Source: Candidatus Zixiibacteriota bacterium
Lineage (GTDB): Bacteria > Zixibacteria > MSB-5A5 > GN15 > FEB-12
Length of the DNA: 64,000 nt
Reading direction: 5' to 3'
Assembly: GCA_024280215.1 (NCBI GenBank)
Contig: JAJRQO010000018.1
Coordinates: 20,826 to 84,825, forward strand
In this document: in pieces, positions 44,818-52,359 of the stretch
Layout of the letters: the number at the start of each line of letters is the position of its first letter
Numbering within the stretch: the stretch's first letter is position 1
Program-made: the position numbers and the translations under genes
The notes under the pieces: generated by a model
Database searches by the model: none
Told to the model about the DNA's origin: nothing
The model's input: only the letters and a program-made list of their open reading frames with translations

Positions 44818-45780
44818 TTATTCAGCCAAGAACTTTTGTTTTAAACCCCACGCTAAGAGGGGTATCATTATTTCATGATGCCCGACAAAGTTAAATCCTT
44901 TGCCAGCATTTTTAGTTGGTCTATTAACAATATTTTCAGATGGTCTATAGTGCGTTATCATATCAAAATTTGCAGTAGTCAAAGCATTTTTATTCGTCGT
45001 AAGATTACGAGCTACAGTCAGAGCTTTCAAAAATACTTCAGGAAGTAACACCGCCGAACCGATATTGGCAAGGACTCCCCCATTGTTTATCTCTTTGCAA
45101 ATTGTTGCCATAATCCGAAAGTCAACATGCGACGCTTCGCCAAGTTTGGCAGCATCATAATTAGCATGCTGAGCGATTGTGTCGGTACCAATGCCAACAT
45201 GAATCGTGGCTGGACATCCGAGAGCATCTGCTTGGGCGAAAATAGAAAGTGACCGATGTTTCGCTTTATGAGCGTTAATAAATTTGCCCCCTGCTTCACC
45301 TAATCCGATATTTTCAGATGCTGCAAACTTAACAATTTCAGAAAACATCTCTGCAGTCTCTTTGACCATTCCAAAGGACCCGTCTACAAGCCCCGCCTGC
45401 ACATCTTCAGATGTACCACCATAAAAGGCAAGTTCGATATCATGAATCAGTCCTGCACAATTAAATGAAAAGCCCGTGACTATTTCAAATTCCATTAGAT
45501 CAATAAGAATTGGCGTTAATCCAACTTTGATTGTATGAGCTCCAAGCAGAAGATGAAATGGTTTCTTTTTTTTGCGTGCTTTATAGGTCAGGTCAATAAA
45601 TTCATTTAAATCAGATGCTTTTAGAAATTTCGGAAGAGTATCAAAAAATGTTTCAGGTTGTTTTAGATTTATTGGTTTGGCAAATGATTTTGTTTTTGTT
45701 TTCGTAGGTCTTTTTTTTATAGAGTACGTCGTAACTTTTGATAAATCGGCAGGTTGAATTTTCTTTTTAGATTGAGCCAT
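44818..45780 (-). CDS. Conserved-looking protein of unknown function
   Basis: A 320-residue soluble protein with a basic N-terminus (KKRPTKTKTKSFAKP). Motifs are HLLLGAHTIKVGLTPILIDLM, FNCAGLIHDIELAFYGGTSEDV, IHVGIGTDTIAQH, GEASHVDFRIM and IGSAVLLPEVFLKALTVARNL. The alternation of glycine-rich turns and short hydrophobic strands suggests an alpha/beta nucleotide- or sugar-phosphate-binding fold; a distant likeness to deoxyhypusine-synthase-type Rossmann proteins crossed my mind but the active-site motifs do not match. I cannot name it. It lies between a DUF3108 gene and ftcD. Confidence 0.6.
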   Translation of the reverse strand: MAQSKKKIQPADLSKVTTYSIKKRPTKTKTKSFAKPINLKQPETFFDTLPKFLKASDLNEFIDLTYKARKKKKPFHLLLGAHTIKVGLTPILIDLMEFEIVTGFSFNCAGLIHDIELAFYGGTSEDVQAGLVDGSFGMVKETAEMFSEIVKFAASENIGLGEAGGKFINAHKAKHRSLSIFAQADALGCPATIHVGIGTDTIAQHANYDAAKLGEASHVDFRIMATICKEINNGGVLANIGSAVLLPEVFLKALTVARNLTTNKNALTTANFDMITHYRPSENIVNRPTKNAGKGFNFVGHHEIMIPLLAWGLKQKFLAE

Positions 45781-45782
45781 CT

Positions 45783-46628
45783 TTAAAATTCCTCTATCTC
45801 ACCAAGTGTAAAATCGGTCAACTCAGCAGAGATAGAACCAACTATAATTTTTGTTTTCATAAGCACAGGCATTTTCATTCTGTCGTCAGTCAACCAGACT
45901 TTGACAGATCCTTTATTTTTAAAAACACCAACCGAGTTCATAAGCGGTTCAACTACAACACAATCAAAAGAACCTGCATCAACAGATATTTTTTCTTTCT
46001 TAATAATTTTTACTTCAGTTTGAAATTTCCGTCCATCAACAAAGTTATCGACAAAAAATGATGTACCTACTTTTAATTCCTGCGTACGAATATAGTAAAG
46101 CATCGACAATGCATCCTGCACATATGCTTCCACATCAAGAGTATCATTTTTATACACTGTCGAATGATTCCGTTGATCAAAATCATATTGTCGATCAGAA
46201 CGGTAGCTTCCTTCACGCAGATTTTTTTCGAACCGCCAACTAAACAATCCAGTCGCATCGATGATAGACTCGGCTCGGTCGTCAACATTGTAAAATGATG
46301 AGAAAAAAGAATTTGAATTTGCTGTTGTTATAATCTGAAAACATGGACGCTCTTCATATTCTATCAAAGAAGCGACTTCCATAGTAGCAGTACCTGCATT
46401 TATAAAACCATAGTTTATATCAAATAATAATTTTTCGCCAACTCCAAAGGCAACATTATCAACATAGCGTCCTATTGGGTCAGAAGAATCGACATCTTTA
46501 ATGTCAGTAGAGTCAGTCGCAGCTTGTGCATTTCCTATTTCTAAAGTTACAAAATAAAAAATAGGAATCAATCCTATAAAGACAATAAGCATGAGTAAGA
46601 ATGATTGTATTTTAGAACGTTTTGGCAT
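45783..46628 (-). CDS. DUF3108-family exported protein
   Basis: A 281-residue protein with an N-terminal membrane anchor or uncleaved signal (SFLLMLIVFIGLIPIFYFVTLEIG). A beta-rich domain follows, starting FGVGEKLLFDINYGFINAGTATMEV and ending KGSVKVWLTDDRMKMPVLMKTKI, which is the DUF3108 pattern. These proteins are related in fold to LolA/LolB-type lipid-binding shells, but function is unproven. It sits 2 bases from the next gene and begins right after the phosphatase stop. Confidence 0.75.
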   Translation of the reverse strand: MPKRSKIQSFLLMLIVFIGLIPIFYFVTLEIGNAQAATDSTDIKDVDSSDPIGRYVDNVAFGVGEKLLFDINYGFINAGTATMEVASLIEYEERPCFQIITTANSNSFFSSFYNVDDRAESIIDATGLFSWRFEKNLREGSYRSDRQYDFDQRNHSTVYKNDTLDVEAYVQDALSMLYYIRTQELKVGTSFFVDNFVDGRKFQTEVKIIKKEKISVDAGSFDCVVVEPLMNSVGVFKNKGSVKVWLTDDRMKMPVLMKTKIIVGSISAELTDFTLGEIEEF

Positions 46629-47114
46629 CTACTTATTCTCTATCCTTTTGACAATTTCTGGTAAATACTTTCCTAAGTACTCACCAATTTCTAAAAATGT
46701 CTCGTTGTACACCGACAACTCTTGACCAATTGGATCAATAAGCCCCTCACCGATAGAAGCATGGTCGGGGAAATTCTTAAAGAGATATGTTCTATCAGCA
46801 ACATCTTTTCTCAATCGTATAATCTCAGCAAAGTGACTCGGTGTCATCGCAAATATCAAATCAGATTTCTCTAATAACTCAGATGTCAATGGTTGAGATT
46901 GATGAGCCGACATATCAGCATCCCAAATCTTAGCAGCTTCAATCCCATAGAGCGTTGCTGGGAACCCAGTCGCCGCCGAAGTACCCGAAGAAATAACTTC
47001 ATACTTATTTTTTAGATTCTCTTTTTCCAGAAGAACTTTCATCGCTCCCTCTGCCATTGGAGAACGACAGGTATTGCCTGTACATACAAACATAATTGTA
47101 AACGTTTTATTCAT
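46629..47114 (-). CDS. Low-molecular-weight phosphatase, protein-arginine-phosphatase-like
   Basis: The ATG at 47114 has GGA 5 bases before it; an upstream TTG at 47129 is in frame but lacks a ribosome-binding site. The 161-residue enzyme has the P-loop VCTGNTCRSPMAEG (Cys11, Arg17) and a late LIDPIG aspartate. The Thr in CTGNTCR is the residue that in Bacillus YwlE favours phosphoarginine, where tyrosine phosphatases usually carry Ile. Its neighbour is a Sua5 gene, the same pairing (ywlC-ywlE) seen in Bacillus. This makes protein-arginine phosphatase plausible; no McsB-type kinase is in the window. Confidence 0.8.
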   Translation of the reverse strand: MNKTFTIMFVCTGNTCRSPMAEGAMKVLLEKENLKNKYEVISSGTSAATGFPATLYGIEAAKIWDADMSAHQSQPLTSELLEKSDLIFAMTPSHFAEIIRLRKDVADRTYLFKNFPDHASIGEGLIDPIGQELSVYNETFLEIGEYLGKYLPEIVKRIENK

Positions 47115-47125
47115 ATTTCCACAAA

Positions 47126-47761
47126 TCAACTTTCAACTTTTAAAATAATTTCTTCCGCACTAATCGCTCCAACACGATGGAAACAGAGTTCTTTGCTTGA
47201 GACATCCACAACCGTAGAGGCTTCCTTCGTCAGAGAACCACCATCAATATAAAATGAGACTAAATCACCAAATTCATTTTCAATCTTTTCTATTGAATCA
47301 CATTCGTTGGCTCCTGAGATATTTGCGGATGTAGCTGATAGAGGAAAATCTATCTGTTTCAAAATATCCGAAATTAACTTGAAACTTGAAAACCGAACAC
47401 CTATTTTCCCTTTGTAAACGACATACTTTTTCTCAGAAATATTAGTATCCAGAATCAACGTAAGTGGTCCTGGTAAATATGCATTGGCGAGTTTTTCAGC
47501 TGCTCTTGTTTTCTTGCCATATTTAAAAATTTCCTCCTGCGAACCAACAAAAATCGCCGTCGGCATAAAACCAGGACGGTTCTTGGCTTGATATAGTTTC
47601 TCCAATGCTTTGCTGTTGTCGGCATTCACTAAAAGTCCATATCGTGTCTCTGTTGGAGAAACAAGTAGATCGCCTCGTTTGAGGACTTCCACCGCATTAA
47701 TTACAATTTTTTCGTATGACTCATCAGAAATTACAGCAATCTTATTCATCTTCAGGCTCAA
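47126..47761 (-). CDS. Sua5/YciO/YrdC family, L-threonylcarbamoyladenylate synthase
   Basis: A 211-residue protein of the YrdC fold, which makes threonylcarbamoyl-AMP for the t6A37 modification of tRNA. The core LVSPTETRYGLLVNADNSKALEKLYQAKNRP, the GPLTLILD segment and PLSATSANISG all match. There is no Sua5 C-terminal domain, so it is the short TsaC-like form. The start could be ATG 47761 or 47749. It overlaps both neighbours slightly. Confidence 0.9.
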   Translation of the reverse strand: MSLKMNKIAVISDESYEKIVINAVEVLKRGDLLVSPTETRYGLLVNADNSKALEKLYQAKNRPGFMPTAIFVGSQEEIFKYGKKTRAAEKLANAYLPGPLTLILDTNISEKKYVVYKGKIGVRFSSFKLISDILKQIDFPLSATSANISGANECDSIEKIENEFGDLVSFYIDGGSLTKEASTVVDVSSKELCFHRVGAISAEEIILKVES

Positions 47762-48389
47762 CGTTGTTATCTGATTCTTCTTGATTGGTTAGTGAGTCTA
47801 TCGTTTGCGGTATCAAAAGTTCGTCATACAACGGTGATGTTTCTTTGACATCAACAATCACAACAACAACCCATGCATTTTTGTAACCCGAGGACTTGAC
47901 TCGTTGTTGATACTCTTCGGCTTTATCTCTATTAGAAAAATTACCAACTCGTATTTTATAGTATGGGACTTCATAATCTAAAAAGACAGGACGATCAAAA
48001 ATTTCTTCAGCGACTAATTTTGCTTGACGTGATTCTCCGAATTTTTTACTGGAAAAAATCTGCACCCGATAAGCGAGCGAATTGAGACTGTCGATTTCAT
48101 TTGGGATATTTTCAATAAGCTGAAAAATCGTATCTGACTTTACAGGTTCTGCCTCTATAATCAGAGCGGAACCAGAAATAATACCATTTTTGGGATGCTC
48201 AAGAGGAATCACTTTACGGTCAGCGGGTAAATCTAAAAGATTCAGCTTATTAGATTTCTCCGAATTATGTAAAGTTTCTTTCTGATGAGTTTCAGATGTG
48301 ACTACTTGGCTTTTTGGTTTGCATCCTACAATTATAAGAATACAAATCAAGACACAAATAGAACTATAGATATTTCTTTTTGTCTTCAT
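47742..48389 (-). CDS. SPOR-domain lipoprotein
   Basis: A 215-residue protein with signal peptide and lipobox IIVGC (Cys23). The middle, residues about 105-180, is a SPOR domain (YRVQIFSSKKFGESRQAKLV, YYKIRVGNFSNRDKAEEYQQ), which binds denuded glycan strands of peptidoglycan. The acidic C-terminus (NNVEPEDE) is unusual. It probably locates to the septum or cell envelope. AGGG before the ATG, and overlap with the 3' end of the guanylyltransferase frame, suggest coupled translation. Confidence 0.88.
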   Translation of the reverse strand: MKTKRNIYSSICVLICILIIVGCKPKSQVVTSETHQKETLHNSEKSNKLNLLDLPADRKVIPLEHPKNGIISGSALIIEAEPVKSDTIFQLIENIPNEIDSLNSLAYRVQIFSSKKFGESRQAKLVAEEIFDRPVFLDYEVPYYKIRVGNFSNRDKAEEYQQRVKSSGYKNAWVVVVIVDVKETSPLYDELLIPQTIDSLTNQEESDNNVEPEDE

Positions 48390-48590
48390 CTTTCCCTAAC
48401 TCAGCCAAGATTTCTTTTACTCGGTCAACTTCCGTTTTGTGAGCCACAAAAGTTATGTTATCAGTGCGAACAATCACCAAATCTGAAACACCCAAACAGG
48501 CGATTATACCCTCTGCTTCATTATACACAGTCGTCTCATAAGAATCTAATAAAACAGTCTCACCAATTATGACATTATTATCTTTGGTTA
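48364..48590 (-). pseudogene. Out-of-frame 3' end of the mannose-1-phosphate guanylyltransferase
   Basis: Directly after the stop at 48588 the -1 frame stays open for about 74 codons, beginning ITKDNNVIIGETVLLDSY and containing LGVSDLVIVRTDNI and VAHKTEVDRVKEILAEL, the expected C-terminal end of ManC-type enzymes. It stops at TAG 48366-48364. Inserting one A into the A6 run near 48589-48594 would join it to the upstream part and give 359 residues, the normal family length. Confidence 0.8.
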
Positions 48591-49442
48591 TTTTTTATAG
48601 CGAGGTAGAGCGTTCCATCCACCAATATCATCCCAGACAATATCCGCTTTAATAGTCAGAACATTTTCCGCATACTCTAAAATCGCAAAATCAATCGAAA
48701 TCGAGGCTGCCTTTTTGAACAGTTCCTCACGAGCCGAAATTTCATTATCAGTCCCGATATGTTCAGCATATTTTTCAAGTTGTTCACCAAGCTCAGGTTG
48801 GAATTTTTGTATAGCACCCAAAATCGAATTTGCCGACCAGATAAACATCCCAGAATTCCAAAGATATTGCTGTGAATAATAGTATTCATTGGCAACGGCA
48901 GCTTTTGGTTTTTCGGCAAAGGCGGCTACTTTATAGGTATGATAATGCCCGTCATGCTCGTACGCATCACCAAGTTTTATATAACCGTAACCTGTTTCAG
49001 GACGAGTCGGAATAATACCAATCGTAATCAGAACATCATTTTCCTGAGCGATTTTACACCCATCTTGAATTATCTGTTGGAGCTTTTCTTCTGGTCTAAT
49101 CAGATGGTCAGCAGATAAAACAACCATGACTGCATCTCGGTTTTCATGTCTCAAATGTACTGCCGCTAAACCTATGGCAACACAAGTGTTACGACCGACA
49201 GGCTCTGAGATAATTTGTGATTTGTCTAAAACATCTACATTATTTAAGATAAATGTCTCCATCGAACGACTGGTGACAATACGGAAATTTTCCCGTGGAA
49301 TTATCGGAAGCACCCGATCCATTGTCTCGACCAACATCATTTTATCCGATGTTAATTTCAAGAATTGTTTCGGACGCTCAGCCCTTGAAAGAGGCCAAAA
49401 CCGTTCACCTTTACCGCCTGCTAAAACTACACCATATATCAA
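48588..49442 (-). CDS. manC: Mannose-1-phosphate guanylyltransferase, frameshifted (5' part)
   Basis: TTG start at 49442, 6 bases after AAGGAG. The 284-residue reading frame covers the nucleotidyltransferase: VVLAGGKGERFWPLSR, EPVGRNTCVAIGLAA, LSADHLI, GYGYIKLG, FAEKPKAAVA, WNSGMFIW and DDIGGWNALPRYKK, then stops early at a TAA. The remaining C-terminus continues in the -1 frame. It makes GDP-mannose for polysaccharide or glycan synthesis. The break lies in a run of A, so an assembly error, natural mutation or slippage are all possible. A promoter with TTGACT/TATTAT precedes it. Confidence 0.88.
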   Translation of the reverse strand: MIYGVVLAGGKGERFWPLSRAERPKQFLKLTSDKMMLVETMDRVLPIIPRENFRIVTSRSMETFILNNVDVLDKSQIISEPVGRNTCVAIGLAAVHLRHENRDAVMVVLSADHLIRPEEKLQQIIQDGCKIAQENDVLITIGIIPTRPETGYGYIKLGDAYEHDGHYHTYKVAAFAEKPKAAVANEYYYSQQYLWNSGMFIWSANSILGAIQKFQPELGEQLEKYAEHIGTDNEISAREELFKKAASISIDFAILEYAENVLTIKADIVWDDIGGWNALPRYKK

Positions 49443-49477
49443 ATTAAACTCCTTGCCAAATTTCTATTAATCTATTG

Positions 49478-49506
49478 ATAATACGAGAGTTAATGGACGT
49501 AGTCAA
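49478..49506 (-). promoter_or_regulatory. Sigma70-like promoter of the guanylyltransferase run
   Basis: On the minus strand TTGACT (49506-49501), 17 bases and TATTAT (49483-49478) lie 36 bases before the TTG start. This may drive the dense minus-strand run down to the Janus-like gene. Confidence 0.6.
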
Positions 49507-49531
49507 GAAAAGAAATTCCACATCCAAACCT

Positions 49532-49550
49532 TCCCCGACTTGATCGGGGA
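49532..49550. repeat. Hairpin repeat, TCCCCGA/TCGGGGA
   Basis: A perfect 7-bp stem with a 5-base loop followed by TCCAG. This and the element at 63707 end in the same GGGA-A/T-TCCAG pattern, so both look like copies of a dispersed REP-type hairpin. Confidence 0.5.
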
Positions 49551-49638
49551 TCCAGTAGGTCGGTGTTCCTATTCTATATATTCGTTACTAAAGAATGAAC
49601 ATGATGATTTACATTGGCGAGGTTTACTTATAAAGAGA

Positions 49639-49661
49639 AAGTGGGGCAGACGAGGGCGTCT
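49639..49661. repeat. Left copy of a 23-bp inverted repeat flanking the lipoprotein genes
   Basis: AAGTGGGGCAGACGAGGG plus CGTCT is matched base for base, in inverted orientation, by 52324-52346. The copy itself can fold (CAGACG/CGTCT core). It lies 34 bases past the stop of the last lipoprotein gene, where it might also act in transcript end formation. Confidence 0.75.
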
Positions 49662-49694
49662 ACCGCCCACTGGAATGACTTATTTATAGCAGCA

Positions 49695-51002
49695 TCATTC
49701 ATAAAAATAAGGCGTAGCCTTTGTCCAAGGTGATTTCGGGTATCGTTTGTGTAGCCTAATAAATGCATCTTTATTACTAATAGAGTTCTCGTTTTTTTCA
49801 AAAGATCTACTCCAAAAACATTCACCTTTCGTAAACTGGTTCCTACCTCCTACAACAATATAGTGTAAAGCTTTAGCTTCAGCTTCACTTTTAATTTTTT
49901 GTTTTTTAGCAATATCAATTATATTCAGAAATAAATAAGCTGGTGGTGTATTTAATTCTGTACGCTCATAATAATTTTGGCATGGTTTGCAATTGGGTAA
50001 ATCTGCATCCGGAGAACCTGTCCACCTATTAAAATATTTTACTCCAAATGACTTATGAGGTCTAATCTTATTCTTAAACAAGTATTCACCCATATCAGCA
50101 AGTGCCTTTATATCTTTTGGGTTTGTAACAAGTCGTTCAGATATTGCTTTTATTGGCAAAAATATTGATGATAGATTATTATCGATTAAATAATTTAACT
50201 TCTCATAGCGACCTGATAAAAGATATCTTTGTGCTAGCTCATCAGCTAACATTTTTCGTTTCTTCTTTGATATTTCTGTTTTAGTTATTCCCAATTTCAA
50301 CTCTTTATCAGTCAGACCATACAATGCAAATATTCGTAAATTACTATAATTCTTAATTGGAGAGTTATCGGTGAACAACCATAGACCATCATCATTGTTA
50401 AACATTAAAGTTGCAATCTCTACTTCTATCGCATCTTCTGGAGAAATTTCATGCATTCTTATTAGGGTAATCAACGCTTTTAAAGTATCCCCTTGTTTTG
50501 CATAGGCACGAGTTCGTAATAATTGAGTGCTAAGCCAAAGTATAGTATCGGAAACAGGGTCTTGAAGTTCTATCTCTAACAATTCCTGATAGCTATCCAT
50601 TTTATAGAGACCAAGGGTTTGACAGTATTCATATAATCCTGGATAGTCGGTAAAATCGCTTTTTCTATTTTGTATTAGAATTATATCTTGTGAATCTGGT
50701 TTTTCAGATTCTAATAATTTGTAAGTACATAATATGGGCGAATCTTTAGCAATATCGATATTCCCTCGAAATAGCCTTATGAATTCAGCTATAATATTTA
50801 ATCTATTTAAGCTAATCTGTGGTAAAGTGCTGGACATTTCAAAATGTTCTTTTACAGCTTTTTTCAATTCTATATCGAGCAAATCTCGTTTACCCATTAA
50901 ATAATTAATCTTTCGAAAAATACCTCGTGCGGAATATGAATATAATCCATCAGGATATTTATTAAGGTAATAATGATAAGAGGAATCAGCCGATAAAAGC
51001 AT
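49695..51002 (-). CDS. Unknown protein, downstream part of a frameshifted gene
   Basis: A 435-residue frame with an ATG at 51002 but no ribosome-binding site: the ATG sits on an A8 run inside the upstream frame. It is helical and TPR-like in texture (RTRAYAKQGDTLKALITLIRMHEISPEDAIEVE, ADELAQRYLLSGRYEKLNYLI), ending in ECFWSRSFEKNEN...KDAFIRLHKRYPKSPWTKATPYFY. An extra A would fuse it to the 51520 frame into about 608 residues. The fused protein would be an exported repeat protein of unknown function next to a DUF3142 lipoprotein. Confidence 0.65.
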   Translation of the reverse strand: MLLSADSSYHYYLNKYPDGLYSYSARGIFRKINYLMGKRDLLDIELKKAVKEHFEMSSTLPQISLNRLNIIAEFIRLFRGNIDIAKDSPILCTYKLLESEKPDSQDIILIQNRKSDFTDYPGLYEYCQTLGLYKMDSYQELLEIELQDPVSDTILWLSTQLLRTRAYAKQGDTLKALITLIRMHEISPEDAIEVEIATLMFNNDDGLWLFTDNSPIKNYSNLRIFALYGLTDKELKLGITKTEISKKKRKMLADELAQRYLLSGRYEKLNYLIDNNLSSIFLPIKAISERLVTNPKDIKALADMGEYLFKNKIRPHKSFGVKYFNRWTGSPDADLPNCKPCQNYYERTELNTPPAYLFLNIIDIAKKQKIKSEAEAKALHYIVVGGRNQFTKGECFWSRSFEKNENSISNKDAFIRLHKRYPKSPWTKATPYFYE

Positions 51003-51520
51003 TTTTTTTCTACAACCTCAATTGGATTCCGATATCCATTCCATTTTTTTTGTGCTAAAATTAACTGACAACGAGCAGTCATATATGTAGAGGCTTCTTT
51101 TACCCATGAATAGCTTTCAATATTAAATAATTTCGCCCACAGTCCTTTTTCAGGACCACGAATATCTTTTAACTCTATAAATATTTTCAAGGCATTTTCA
51201 TAATCGTATGTTTGAAAATATTTAGCCCCTTGTTGATACTGATAAAATGCATCAGGTTCTTCTTCTGAACTAATATTTCTAAAACTTGTATCACTGATTG
51301 AATTATGTGGTGATTTAGATGTTACAAACCTATTTAACAATCTTTTTACTTTGTCCCATTTTTTATATTTAATTTCTGAGTAGTATGGAGCTTTATAATC
51401 AATATCGATATATGAGGGCATATCAAATGTAGGATCTGGTGATCTGCCACAACTGAAAGATTGGTCTTCAAGTAAAATAACAGCCAATAGACAGATACTA
51501 ATAAGTTTTATTGTTTTCAT
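50897..51520 (-). CDS. Exported TPR-like protein, upstream part of a frameshifted gene
   Basis: A 207-residue frame beginning MKTIKLISICLLAVILL, a signal peptide with SFSCG as a poor lipobox. It continues through YQYQQGAKYFQTYDYENALKIFIELKD, a TPR-like helix pair, to NPIEVVEKK. The last 36 residues (after KK at about 51005) are hydrophobic and basic, unlike the rest, and overlap the better-looking 51002 frame. I read this as a frameshift at an A8 run and the true protein as continuing in the other frame. Confidence 0.65.
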   Translation of the reverse strand: MKTIKLISICLLAVILLEDQSFSCGRSPDPTFDMPSYIDIDYKAPYYSEIKYKKWDKVKRLLNRFVTSKSPHNSISDTSFRNISSEEEPDAFYQYQQGAKYFQTYDYENALKIFIELKDIRGPEKGLWAKLFNIESYSWVKEASTYMTARCQLILAQKKWNGYRNPIEVVEKKCFYRLIPLIIITLINILMDYIHIPHEVFFERLII

Positions 51521-52242
51521 AAGTTTTTTTGAATAAAATAAATTATTCCTCCATAATTAGGATTGGATTTTAATGATTCTATTGTTGAAGGAGTATGTAC
51601 TTCATGTAACAGTCCAATTCGAAATGATTGAGTGTATTCTGATAGTTTTATTACAAATTTATCGAAATCATAAAGATAACTGCGTCCTTGATACAGTTGA
51701 AAAACTATCTCATCAACACAAGTTGAAATGGAGAACAAAGATTGTTGTTGATTACTAAAGAGCCAATCCCCAAGTCCGGTTATACTTATAATATATTTCT
51801 CTGAAAGATGTTTTCTGAATTCATTTAAGAATTTACTGTATTCAGGCAGCTTGGATGTAGGCGAATCAAAATCAAGTTGAATACCTGAGATTTTTAAAGG
51901 ATGACTATGCCAATGAGCAACATTTTCTAAAAACAAATCTACAACATAATTTACATTTGGTAACAGACCATTTATTCGATAAACTAAAACAACCTTGCTG
52001 CTTTTTAGAGGATGAGGATATAAACCTAGTCGAGTATAAATAGGTTCGTCTGTTTCTGTGTCAATTCTACCTTGATAGATATAATATTCCGAGTTAGGCG
52101 GAGCGTCATCTGTGGTAATTCCTGCCCACAACCAATATGATACAGACCTTTTATTGTCTATATTACAACTTGTTAGAAATAAAGGGAATAAGAGTATTGT
52201 GAAAATATAATTAATCAATTTTTCTTGATTACCTCTCGACAT
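51517..52242 (-). CDS. DUF3142-family lipoprotein
   Basis: A 241-residue protein with a lipobox (LFLTSC). The domain has SYWLWAGI, ISGIQLDFDSPTSKLPEYSKFLNEFRK, SITGLGDWLF and CVDEIVFQLYQG, a TIM-barrel-like glycoside-hydrolase fold pattern that I know as DUF3142. Function is not established. It overlaps the TPR-like gene by 4 bases, so the pair likely works together. No Shine-Dalgarno is apparent and the leader is only about 14 bases, so initiation may be near-leaderless. Confidence 0.7.
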   Translation of the reverse strand: MSRGNQEKLINYIFTILLFPLFLTSCNIDNKRSVSYWLWAGITTDDAPPNSEYYIYQGRIDTETDEPIYTRLGLYPHPLKSSKVVLVYRINGLLPNVNYVVDLFLENVAHWHSHPLKISGIQLDFDSPTSKLPEYSKFLNEFRKHLSEKYIISITGLGDWLFSNQQQSLFSISTCVDEIVFQLYQGRSYLYDFDKFVIKLSEYTQSFRIGLLHEVHTPSTIESLKSNPNYGGIIYFIQKNL

Positions 52243-52262
52243 TTTAATTTTTTATACTTTGC

Positions 52263-52291
52263 TTTATATTTAAAGTTCATAATATTATCAA
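52263..52291 (-). promoter_or_regulatory. Sigma70-like promoter of the DUF3142 lipoprotein pair
   Basis: On the minus strand TTGATA (52291-52286), 17 bases and TATAAA (52268-52263) predict a start near 52256. The promoter lies just inside the right copy of the inverted repeat. Confidence 0.6.
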
Positions 52292-52323
52292 GGTTTATCC
52301 GAATTTTAACATTCGTGGGTGAC

Positions 52324-52346
52324 AGACGCCCTCGTCTGCCCCACTT
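52324..52346. repeat. Right copy of the 23-bp inverted repeat
   Basis: Exact reverse complement of 49639-49661. The core CAGACG/CGTCTG forms a hairpin with the preceding bases. The block between the copies, 2.66 kb, carries only the DUF3142 and TPR-like genes. Confidence 0.75.
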
Positions 52347-52359
52347 CGCTATCTAACAT

